DNA of 35,499 bases from Winogradskyella sp. UBA3174. Lineage in GTDB: Bacteria > Bacteroidota > Bacteroidia > Flavobacteriales > Flavobacteriaceae. Shown here piece by piece: positions 29,451-35,499 of this stretch (position 1 is its first letter; the number at the start of each line of letters is the position of its first letter). The position numbers and the translations under genes were made by a program. The notes under the pieces were generated by a model that ran no database searches, was not told the DNA's origin, and worked only from the letters and a program-made list of their open reading frames with translations. The stretch is from NCBI RefSeq assembly GCF_002364335.1, contig NZ_DEXW01000045.1, forward strand, positions 1-35,499. The letters run 5' to 3'.

Positions 29451-29744
29451 ATGTACACTATAAATAATGAGATTAACGAAACACACTTTAACGCATTACA
29501 AGCTGGAAAATTTTTAGATATTAATGCCAAAGAAATTCTATTAATCAGCTTAGAAAAAGGTTCTGTTTTCCCAAGGCATACTTCTCCAAGAGCCACTCAT
29601 TTATTGGTTTTAGAAGGTTCTATTTCTTTTCATATTAATAATGAGGTTTATCCTCTTAAAACGCATCAAGTTTTTGATTTTCCTAAAGACGAAGAACATT
29701 GGGTAGAAACTAATGAAAATTCAAAATTCATTATTATTAGATAA
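29451..29744 (+). CDS. Small cupin-domain protein in the nos cluster
   Basis: A 97-residue protein that is one cupin barrel. It starts MYTINNEINETHFNALQAGK, and the conserved strands are SVFPRHTSPRATHLLVLEGS, ISFHINNEVYPL and FDFPKDEEHWVET. His residues in FPRHTSPRATHL and EEHW could bind a metal. No signal peptide is present, so it should be cytoplasmic. The ATG at 29451 follows nosL after two bases; an earlier TTG at 29412 lies inside nosL and is rejected. Cupins of this kind may sense or detoxify; the tight spacing before nosD (5 bases) argues that it belongs to N2O respiration. Confidence 0.82.
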   Translation: MYTINNEINETHFNALQAGKFLDINAKEILLISLEKGSVFPRHTSPRATHLLVLEGSISFHINNEVYPLKTHQVFDFPKDEEHWVETNENSKFIIIR

Positions 29745-29749
29745 GCGGA

Positions 29750-30994
29750 ATGAACCATTTTTTTAGATATATCCTCTTTTTTATTTTAGTATTTATAAGC
29801 TACTTAGTGCAATGCCAAACTATTCAGGTATGTAAAAGCTGTCCTATTTCATCCTTAAAAACAGCTATATCAGTAGCAAAAGATTTTGACACCATTGTTG
29901 TTAAAAAAGGGACCTATAAAGAGCACGACATTATTGTAAATAAACCACTAACTATTATTGGAAAAAACTACCCTGTTATTGATGGGGAATTAAAAGGCGA
30001 AATCATTACCATAACATCAGATAATGTCACCGTTGATGGTTTATTCATTATAAATGTTGGCACCAGTTATACTGAAGATTATGCGGCCATCAGAGTAAGA
30101 GAAAGCAAAAATTTTGTCATTCAGAATTTGGTTTTAGAGAAATTATTTTTCGGCATTTATATCGAAAAATCAAGAGATGGAAAAGTGTTTCACAATAAAA
30201 TAATTGGTGATGCTGTTGAAGAATACAATTCAGGCAATGGGATACAGCTTTGGTATAGTAAAAACATACAGATCGAACACAACTTTGTGCAGCATGTGCG
30301 TGATGGTATTTATTTAGAATTTTCTGATGATTGTTTAATCAAAAACAATGTGAGTGCATTAAATGTGCGTTATGGGTTGCACTTTATGTTCTCCAATGAT
30401 GATACATACAAAGACAATACATTTGAAAATAATGGTGCTGGTGTTGCTGTGATGTTTTCAAAACGTATTAAAATGTATAACAATACTTTTAAAAAAAATT
30501 GGGGAACGGCATCTTATGGCATGTTGCTTAAAGAAATTAATGATTCAGAAATCATAGGTAACACTTTTGAAGACAACACCATTGGCATTAACATTGAAGG
30601 CTCAAACCGCATCAATTATAAGCACAATACTTTTATAAATAATGGCTGGGCAATTAAAGTAAAAGGGGCCTGCTATACCAATAAATTTACAGAAAATAAT
30701 TTTTTATACAACGCTTTTGATATTGCATATAATAGTAATGTTAATGACAATGTGTTTGACAAAAATTATTGGAGCAGTTACACAGGTTACGACCTCGACA
30801 AAAACGGAATTGGCGATGTGCCTTATAGACCCGTAAAACTGTTTTCTTACATCGTAAATCGTACTCCAGAAACCATTATTTTATTACGTAGTATGTTTAT
30901 AGATATTATCGATTTCTCTGAAAAAGTATCTCCAGTTTTTACACCCGATGATTTATTGGATAATAATCCACAAATAAAAAAGCTAAAATGGTAA
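29750..30994 (+). CDS. nosD: NosD, periplasmic copper-site assembly protein
   Basis: A 414-residue secreted protein with signal FFRYILFFILVFISYLVQCQ. It has the CASH right-handed beta-helix repeats of NosD, visible as many short units rich in Asn and Gly (NVTVDGLFIINVG, NGIQLWYSKNIQIEHN, DGIYLEFSDDCLIKNN, GINIEGSNRINYKHN). The C-terminal part has NVFDKNYWSSYTGYD and DKNGIGDVPYRP, both typical of NosD. It works with the NosFY ABC transporter to supply sulfur for the CuZ cluster of NosZ. Its 3' end overlaps nosF by 7 bases, a sign of translational coupling. Confidence 0.95.
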   Translation: MNHFFRYILFFILVFISYLVQCQTIQVCKSCPISSLKTAISVAKDFDTIVVKKGTYKEHDIIVNKPLTIIGKNYPVIDGELKGEIITITSDNVTVDGLFIINVGTSYTEDYAAIRVRESKNFVIQNLVLEKLFFGIYIEKSRDGKVFHNKIIGDAVEEYNSGNGIQLWYSKNIQIEHNFVQHVRDGIYLEFSDDCLIKNNVSALNVRYGLHFMFSNDDTYKDNTFENNGAGVAVMFSKRIKMYNNTFKKNWGTASYGMLLKEINDSEIIGNTFEDNTIGINIEGSNRINYKHNTFINNGWAIKVKGACYTNKFTENNFLYNAFDIAYNSNVNDNVFDKNYWSSYTGYDLDKNGIGDVPYRPVKLFSYIVNRTPETIILLRSMFIDIIDFSEKVSPVFTPDDLLDNNPQIKKLKW

Positions 30995-31695
30995 CCATAG
31001 AAAATTTGCACAAAAAATTTGGAAAGAATACCGTGTTAAGTGGTGTTGATTTAACCATTGCTGATGGCGGAATTTTTGCAGTGCTAGGTCCTAACGGCTC
31101 AGGAAAAACCACCTTAATAAAATCTATTTTGGGCATGGTTATTCCTAATAAAGGTACGATAACCGTTTTGGGAGAAAACATTAAAAAAAAATCAAATTAC
31201 AGACATAAAATTGATTATTTACCACAAATCGCGAACTTCCCTAGTAATCTTCGTGTTAAGGAATTAATTAAAATGATTAAAGATTTACGGAAACCGACCA
31301 ATGAAGATGAACGTTTAATTCAACTTTTTAAACTAGAACCTTTTTTAAATAAAAAACTCGGTACGCTTTCTGGAGGCACAAAACAAAAAGTGAACCTTGT
31401 ATTAGCCTTTATGTTTGATAGTCCGTTAATTATTTTAGATGAACCCACAACTGGCTTAGACCCTGTTTCACTCATAAGATTAAAAGATTTAATTAAAGCC
31501 GAAAAAACCAAAGGAAAAACGATCTTAATTACCTCTCACATTATGAGCTTTGTAGAAGAGATTTCAGATGAAATTGTATTTATACTAGAAGGTGAAATTT
31601 ACTTTAAAGGTAGCATTCAAAAATTAAAAATCAAGACCAATCAACCCGATTTTGAACACGCGATTGCGTCTATATTATCAGATAACGATGTTTAA
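30988..31695 (+). CDS. nosF: NosF, ABC transporter ATPase
   Basis: A 235-residue cytoplasmic ATPase. Walker A is GPNGSGKTTLIKS (about residues 34-46), the signature is TLSGGTKQKVNL (about 127-138), Walker B is PLIILDEPTTGLDP (about 146-159), and the switch His is in ILITSHIMS. With NosY it forms the transporter that interacts with NosD for CuZ maturation. Membership of NosF rather than another ABC ATPase rests on its place between nosD (overlap 7 bases) and nosY (overlap 8 bases). Confidence 0.94.
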   Translation: MVTIENLHKKFGKNTVLSGVDLTIADGGIFAVLGPNGSGKTTLIKSILGMVIPNKGTITVLGENIKKKSNYRHKIDYLPQIANFPSNLRVKELIKMIKDLRKPTNEDERLIQLFKLEPFLNKKLGTLSGGTKQKVNLVLAFMFDSPLIILDEPTTGLDPVSLIRLKDLIKAEKTKGKTILITSHIMSFVEEISDEIVFILEGEIYFKGSIQKLKIKTNQPDFEHAIASILSDNDV

Positions 31696-32470
31696 AATAT
31701 TAAAATATAGTTTTTACGATTTAATGCGTAGTCGTTGGAGCTACGTGTATTTCGCATTTTATTTATTGTTAGGTATCGTATTGTTATTTTTAAATAACGA
31801 CCTATCAAAAGCAGTCATTACCTTAATGAATGTCATCATCGTCTTAGTGCCTTTAATTGGGACTATTTTTGGCGTGATGTATTATTATAATTCACAGGAA
31901 TTTACAGAGTTGTTATTAGCACAACCCATAAAACGCTCATCCATATTTTTAGGTCAGTATTTAGGTGTCGCTTTATCATTGTCTATGAGTTTAATTCTCG
32001 GTTTAGGTATTCCCTTTATATTTTATGGATTGTTTGAAAGCACTACGATTTGGGATTTTTCATTGTTACTCATTACGGGAACTTTTTTAACCTTAATTTT
32101 TACAGCTTTAGCCTTCAACATTGCCTTATCTAACGAAAATAAAATTAAAGGTTTTGGCTATGCAATTTTGCTATGGTTATTCTTAGCTGTGATTTATGAT
32201 GGTTTATTTTTAATGACACTTGTTATGTTTGATGACTATCCCTTAGATAAAGTTTCACTTATTGGCACGATGCTTAACCCTATTGATTTATCTCGAACGT
32301 TAATCCTACTCAAGTTAGATATTTCGGCATTATTGGGTTACACTGGCGCAGTATTCAAACAATTTTTCGGAACTAGTTTTGGCTTAATCGTATCCTTTAT
32401 TACACTAACCGTTTGGGTCGTATTACCAGTGTTCAGAATTGTATTTAAATCAAAGAAAAAAGATTTTTAA
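31688..32470 (+). CDS. nosY: NosY, ABC transporter permease
   Basis: A 260-residue inner-membrane permease with six helices (such as YVYFAFYLLLGIVLLFLN, LGVALSLSMSLILGLGIPFI and AILLWLFLAVIYDGLFLMTL). The N-terminus MFKILKYSFYDLMRSRWSYV and the NSQEFTELLLAQPIKRSS segment are typical of NosY. I chose ATG 31688, which overlaps the nosF stop by 8 bases; an in-frame ATG at 31652 would add 12 residues inside nosF and break the usual start. It is the transmembrane partner of NosF. Confidence 0.92.
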   Translation: MFKILKYSFYDLMRSRWSYVYFAFYLLLGIVLLFLNNDLSKAVITLMNVIIVLVPLIGTIFGVMYYYNSQEFTELLLAQPIKRSSIFLGQYLGVALSLSMSLILGLGIPFIFYGLFESTTIWDFSLLLITGTFLTLIFTALAFNIALSNENKIKGFGYAILLWLFLAVIYDGLFLMTLVMFDDYPLDKVSLIGTMLNPIDLSRTLILLKLDISALLGYTGAVFKQFFGTSFGLIVSFITLTVWVVLPVFRIVFKSKKKDF

Positions 32471-32472
32471 TT

Positions 32473-32883
32473 ATGAAACGATTAGTCTCAAATTCTATAA
32501 TCATCATAGTGATCTTATTAAGTTGTTTTTCTTGTAAAAATGAAACCACAATACAACTTGAAGACTTAACACTAGACAACAAGCAAAAATGGATTGCCAA
32601 TGAAGAAACTCATATTGGTATGCAAGCTATCGATTCTATTTTAACAAATAATACATCTTTAGATGAAAAATCATTCGGCGAGGCACTTTCTATACAAACC
32701 AGTTATATTATTAAAAGTTGTGACATGATAGGTGAGGCACATGACCAACTTCATCTTGTACTTGTACCAATTTTAGAGGAAATTACTGATATAAAAGATA
32801 CAACAAATACTTCAGAATTAGAGAAAAGAGTATCGCATTTGAAACGTCTAGTTGCAATCTATTTTGAACACTTTAAAACTTAG
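32473..32883 (+). CDS. Unknown helical lipoprotein at the end of the nos cluster
   Basis: A 136-residue lipoprotein; the signal is NSIIIIVILLSCFSC, with the acylated Cys likely at residue 21. The mature part is alpha-helical and acidic, with KSCDMIGEAHDQLHLVLVPI near residues 76-95 and a C-terminal helix KRVSHLKRLVAIYFEHF. The Cys, Met and several His could form a metal or heme site of four-helix-bundle type, which is inference. I do not recognise the family. The start is two bases after nosY, so it is translated with it, and an accessory role in NosZ assembly or copper handling is plausible. Confidence 0.75.
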   Translation: MKRLVSNSIIIIVILLSCFSCKNETTIQLEDLTLDNKQKWIANEETHIGMQAIDSILTNNTSLDEKSFGEALSIQTSYIIKSCDMIGEAHDQLHLVLVPILEEITDIKDTTNTSELEKRVSHLKRLVAIYFEHFKT

Positions 32884-32906
32884 AATAAATTGACAATATC
32901 AAAATA

Positions 32907-33257
32907 CTAGGAATACTTAGCCTTATACAAAACCTTTTGCCATTCGCGCTGAAGAATTAAAAACGTAACATCGTCTGACAGTTTTAAAGTGTCATTTCCA
33001 TCTAATGCTTTAATTTTAACTTCAGAAACATCAACGATGTAAAGTAAATTTAAGTAATCTGAAAACTTATTTTGAATGAGTTGAAACAGCATCTCATGGA
33101 GCACCAGTTTTAAACTTGTTGGCAAGGTCTCTTCATCAAATTCTAAATCTATATTGGCATAAACCAGATCCTTATTTAATTGAAGAATCACTTTCTGATA
33201 TAAATTTAATGAGTTGGCTTCTGAGACTAAATCTTCAAAATTCGATGGTAAAGGCAT
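32907..33257 (-). CDS. Conserved-looking small protein coupled to the prenyl synthase gene
   Basis: A 116-residue cytoplasmic protein that starts MPLPSNFEDLVSEANSLNL. It is acidic and mixed alpha/beta, with no signal peptide, membrane span or known motif; a helix LVLHEMLFQLIQNKFSDYLN lies in the middle. Its ATG overlaps the stop codon of the upstream gene by one base (TAATG), so translation is coupled. The function is unknown; the context suggests a link to isoprenoid or quinone precursor metabolism. It converges with the nos cluster end at 32883. Confidence 0.7.
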   Translation of the reverse strand: MPLPSNFEDLVSEANSLNLYQKVILQLNKDLVYANIDLEFDEETLPTSLKLVLHEMLFQLIQNKFSDYLNLLYIVDVSEVKIKALDGNDTLKLSDDVTFLILQREWQKVLYKAKYS

Positions 33258-34231
33258 TAAACACGTCTATTCATTAGTTGCTCACCAAATAATCGTAGTA
33301 GTTCTTTTTTATCATTAGATATATTCAAAGTTTCTAGCACTACAAAAGCTTTATTAGTATAGTCTTTTACTGCTTCTTGAGTTGCTTCAGATGCACCTGA
33401 ACTATGAAATAATTCCTTTATATTCTCCACTTTATCTTGGTCTGAAATTACATCGTCAGAAATAGTTTTAAGTAAACTAGATTGCTCAGTTGGAGATCCT
33501 AATTCTTTAGTTTTAAGATATAAATAGGTCTTTTTATTTTCTAAAATATCACCTCCAACCTGTTTTCCAAAGGTTTCAGGATTACCGAAAGCATCTAAAT
33601 AATCGTCTTGCAGCTGAAATGCAATACCTAAGTAACGTCCAAAATCATAAATTGAGTTTTGATCTTCATTTGAAGCTTTTGCAACAATTGCTCCCATCTT
33701 CATAGCAGCACCGACTAATACAGCGGTTTTATATTCTATCATTTTTAAGTACTCGGGAATCGTAACATCATCTCGAGTTTCAAAATCTACATCATACTGC
33801 TGCCCTTCACAAACCTCTAAAGCTGTTTTGCTAAATAATTTTGCTAAAGCTTGAAATATTTCAGCTTCATAATTCTCAAATAACTGATACGCCATAATCA
33901 ACATGGCATCACCTGAGAGAATCCCAGTATTTAAATCCCACTTTTCATGGACCGTTTCTTTACCTCGTCTTAAAGGTGCATCATCCATTATATCATCATG
34001 CACCAACGAGAAATTATGAAAAACCTCAACTGAAAGTGCTGCATCCATAGCTACATTGCTATTTTCACCAAAAACCTCAGTAGTCATAAGTGTTAGAACT
34101 GGTCTTAGACGCTTACCTCCGAGTTTTAGAATATAATTTATGGGTTCGTAAAGGTTCTTAGGTTCTTTATCAACTGTAAAATCTTCTAAATAAGAAATAA
34201 AAGATTTTTGATACGCTTCAATGTTTTGCAT
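33257..34231 (-). CDS. Polyprenyl diphosphate synthase
   Basis: A trans-isoprenyl diphosphate synthase of 324 residues that condenses isopentenyl diphosphate with allylic diphosphates. The first Asp-rich motif is LVHDDIMDDAPLRRG, the second is QLQDDYLDAFG, and GGKRLRPVLTLMTTEVFG and KTAVLVGAAMKMGA are also typical. Chain length (GGPP, or longer for menaquinone) cannot be read with confidence. I prefer the start MQNIEAYQKSFISYLED at 34231; the longer frame from 34252 adds seven residues. It is divergent from the TetR gene, and the downstream small gene overlaps it by one base. Confidence 0.92.
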   Translation of the reverse strand: MQNIEAYQKSFISYLEDFTVDKEPKNLYEPINYILKLGGKRLRPVLTLMTTEVFGENSNVAMDAALSVEVFHNFSLVHDDIMDDAPLRRGKETVHEKWDLNTGILSGDAMLIMAYQLFENYEAEIFQALAKLFSKTALEVCEGQQYDVDFETRDDVTIPEYLKMIEYKTAVLVGAAMKMGAIVAKASNEDQNSIYDFGRYLGIAFQLQDDYLDAFGNPETFGKQVGGDILENKKTYLYLKTKELGSPTEQSSLLKTISDDVISDQDKVENIKELFHSSGASEATQEAVKDYTNKAFVVLETLNISNDKKELLRLFGEQLMNRRV

Positions 34232-34299
34232 AAGACAAAAATAAGCCTTCATAATATTTGAAGCTAATGTTACCTATGTTAAAAATTTGCTAAAACTTT

Positions 34300-34327
34300 G
34301 GAAACTTTTTTTGTTTTTAAAGTTTCC
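34300..34327. promoter_or_regulatory. Inverted repeat overlapping the TetR-gene promoter
   Basis: GGAAACTTT (34300-34308) and AAAGTTTCC (34319-34327) are perfect 9-base inverted arms around a 10-base T-rich centre that contains the -33 TTTG. A symmetric site in this position would let the TetR protein block its own promoter. As an RNA it would fold as a weak hairpin, but no T-run follows on the plus strand. Confidence 0.6.
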
Positions 34328-34340
34328 GTATGTACATTTG
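34310..34340 (+). promoter_or_regulatory. Bacteroidetes-type promoter of the tetR-tolC operon
   Basis: TTTG (34310-34313), a 19-base spacer and TACATTTG (34333-34340) match exactly the TTTG-N19-TAnnTTTG form of the main Bacteroidetes promoter. Transcription would start near 34346 and leave a leader of about 35 bases before the ATG at 34384. This is the best-formed promoter in the window. Confidence 0.78.
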
Positions 34341-34383
34341 CCAACTTAACAAAATAGATATTCCCATTCGTGGAAGACTCAAT

Positions 34384-34995
34384 ATGCGAGAAAAAATAAT
34401 ACATAAGTCTTCAGAGTTATTTCTCACTCTTGGTTTTAAGAGTGTGACCATGGACGATATAGCCAATGCTATGGGTATTTCTAAAAAGACAATCTATATC
34501 CATTTTAGTAACAAAACCAAGTTAGTAGAAGCCGTAACCTTTACATTATTCGAAAATATTTGTGACGGTATCGATTGTATTTGTGAAGCGGCTAAAAACC
34601 CAATTCAGGAGTTATACGATATTAAAATGTTTGTGTTACAGCATCTTAAAAACGAACAAGCATCCCCAATTTATCAGTTAAAAAAATATTATCCGACCAT
34701 ACATGATGCCTTAAAATCTAGACAATTTGAAAAAATGCATGAATCCGTTTCTGAAAGCTTAAAAAAAGGTATAGAAACAGAAGTTTTTAGGTCTAATATA
34801 GATGTTGAATTTATTGCTCGACTTTATTTTAATGGTATGACAGGCATTAAAGATGAAATTATTTTTCCTCGTGAAAAGTTCAGTATGGAGTATCTCATAG
34901 AAAACTTTTTAGAATATCATTTAAGAGCAATTGTTGCTGAAAAAGGATTCGAAATATTAAATCAATTTATAACAAAAAAATCAATCATAAAATAA
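34384..34995 (+). CDS. TetR/AcrR-family transcriptional regulator
   Basis: A 203-residue repressor. The N-terminal HTH is at residues about 5-50 (KIIHKSSELFLTLGFKSVTM, then DDIANAMGISKKTIYIHFSN), the TetR_N signature. The rest is a helical ligand-binding domain. I start at ATG 34384, because the earlier in-frame ATG at 34330 precedes or overlaps the -7 box at 34333-34340 and adds residues outside the family. It is followed after one base by a TolC-type gene, the common order regulator - outer-membrane channel - adaptor - RND pump in flavobacteria. Likely represses this operon and itself through the inverted repeat at 34300-34327. Confidence 0.93.
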   Translation: MREKIIHKSSELFLTLGFKSVTMDDIANAMGISKKTIYIHFSNKTKLVEAVTFTLFENICDGIDCICEAAKNPIQELYDIKMFVLQHLKNEQASPIYQLKKYYPTIHDALKSRQFEKMHESVSESLKKGIETEVFRSNIDVEFIARLYFNGMTGIKDEIIFPREKFSMEYLIENFLEYHLRAIVAEKGFEILNQFITKKSIIK

Positions 34996-34996
34996 A

Positions 34997-35499
34997 ATGA
35001 AAAATCAATCAATTTTCATTTTTCTAATGTGTTTTAGTTTTGGATTTTCCCAAGACACAACAATAAGTTTAAGCTTGCAAGAGGCTATAGATTATGCATT
35101 AGAAAATAATAGACAAGTTAAGAATGCCGCCAGGGATGTAAGTGCCGCTGAAGAACAAAAACGAGAAACTATTGCTATTGGACTTCCTCAAATAAATGGT
35201 AATATTAATTATCAAAATTTTCTAAAACAACAAGTTCAAATTGTACCTGGTGAAACCTTTGGAGGAGCTGCGGGTGAATTTATCCCTGTGCTTTTTGGAA
35301 CAGAACAAAACGCAAGTGCAAGTGCTACTCTTAATCAACTTATTTTTGACGGATCTTACATTGTAGGTTTACAATCGACGAAAGTATTTTTAGAGATTTC
35401 TAAAAATGCGCAACAGAAAACAGAAATCCAAGTACGCCAAAACGTTATTAACGCTTATGGTAATGTGCTTCTTGCAGAAGAGAGTGAGGCTATCTTAAT
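34997..35499 (+). CDS. TolC-family outer-membrane efflux protein, N-terminal part
   Basis: The gene runs off the end of the window, giving 167 codons. It starts MKNQSIFIFLMCFSFGFSQ, a Sec signal, and continues with TTISLSLQEAIDYALENNRQ, the conserved start of the OEP domain, then KRETIAIGLPQINGNINYQN and NQLIFDGSYIVGLQSTKVFL, which are typical of TolC. As a trimer it would form the outer-membrane channel of a tripartite pump; the adaptor and pump should lie just past the end. The ATG is one base after the TetR stop, so they are translationally close and in one operon. Confidence 0.92.
   Translation, partial: MKNQSIFIFLMCFSFGFSQDTTISLSLQEAIDYALENNRQVKNAARDVSAAEEQKRETIAIGLPQINGNINYQNFLKQQVQIVPGETFGGAAGEFIPVLFGTEQNASASATLNQLIFDGSYIVGLQSTKVFLEISKNAQQKTEIQVRQNVINAYGNVLLAEESEAIL

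Noticed and set aside
34330..34383. Upstream ATG start of the TetR gene
   Set aside because: It lies at the promoter -7 element, so it would be upstream of the start of transcription.

Overview
The window is chromosomal DNA from a low-GC member of the Bacteroidetes, most likely the Flavobacteriaceae. The support is the gene set (a DUF5686-like barrel, a DUF6705 remnant, a Sec-type NosZ with the Bacteroidetes nos layout, and a diderm ExbB/ExbD cluster), promoters of the TAnnTTTG -7 type rather than TATAAT, weak ribosome binding sites and very AT-rich spacers. No phage, IS element, CRISPR array or replication origin is visible.

Layout. 1-3942: translation block, with the end of rpsI, then rpsB, tsf, pyrH and frr, each followed or separated by hairpins; rpsB carries a long VKAE-type repeat tail. 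3963-6850: an outer-membrane barrel gene, then a decaying module made of an N-terminally truncated and frameshifted secreted JAB-type protein and a DUF6705-type lipoprotein interrupted by TGA. 6991-13037: MMPL/RND-family permease, asnS, rpoN and a PAP2-like membrane protein. 13032-16183 (minus): ExbB, a small membrane protein, two ExbD proteins and an outer-membrane barrel, probably one envelope-energisation unit. 16258-18216 (minus): tRNA-Ser(GGA), type I asparaginase and TatD nuclease. 18277-19880: a retropepsin-like protein, a NarL-type response regulator without a kinase, then a 500-base control region. 19905-23937 (minus): sucB and sucA, with a small outer-membrane protein divergent from sucA. 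24624-32883: nitrous-oxide reduction cluster, with an Rrf2 regulator (frameshifted here), cytochrome c, FAS1 lipoprotein, nosZ, a membrane protein, nosL, a cupin, nosD, nosF, nosY and an unknown lipoprotein. 32907-34231 (minus): polyprenyl diphosphate synthase and a small unknown partner. 34300-35499: TetR regulator and the start of a TolC-type outer-membrane channel, the beginning of an efflux operon.

The most interesting signals are three. First, downstream of the response regulator at 18775-19398 are two perfect inverted repeats of the NarL-like 7-2-7 type. Each is followed at almost the same distance by an identical 12-base promoter-like box; the first seems to drive a short terminated RNA, the second a 37-residue membrane peptide. 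Second, the Rrf2-type [Fe-S] regulator beside the N2O-reductase cluster is out of frame at an A7 tract, which would be a slippage switch, a lost regulator or a sequencing error. Third, a secreted JAB/DUF6705 module is caught in decay with three independent lesions. No single wholly new system is proven; the nos cluster and the ExbB/ExbD cluster contain several proteins of unknown role that deserve attention.
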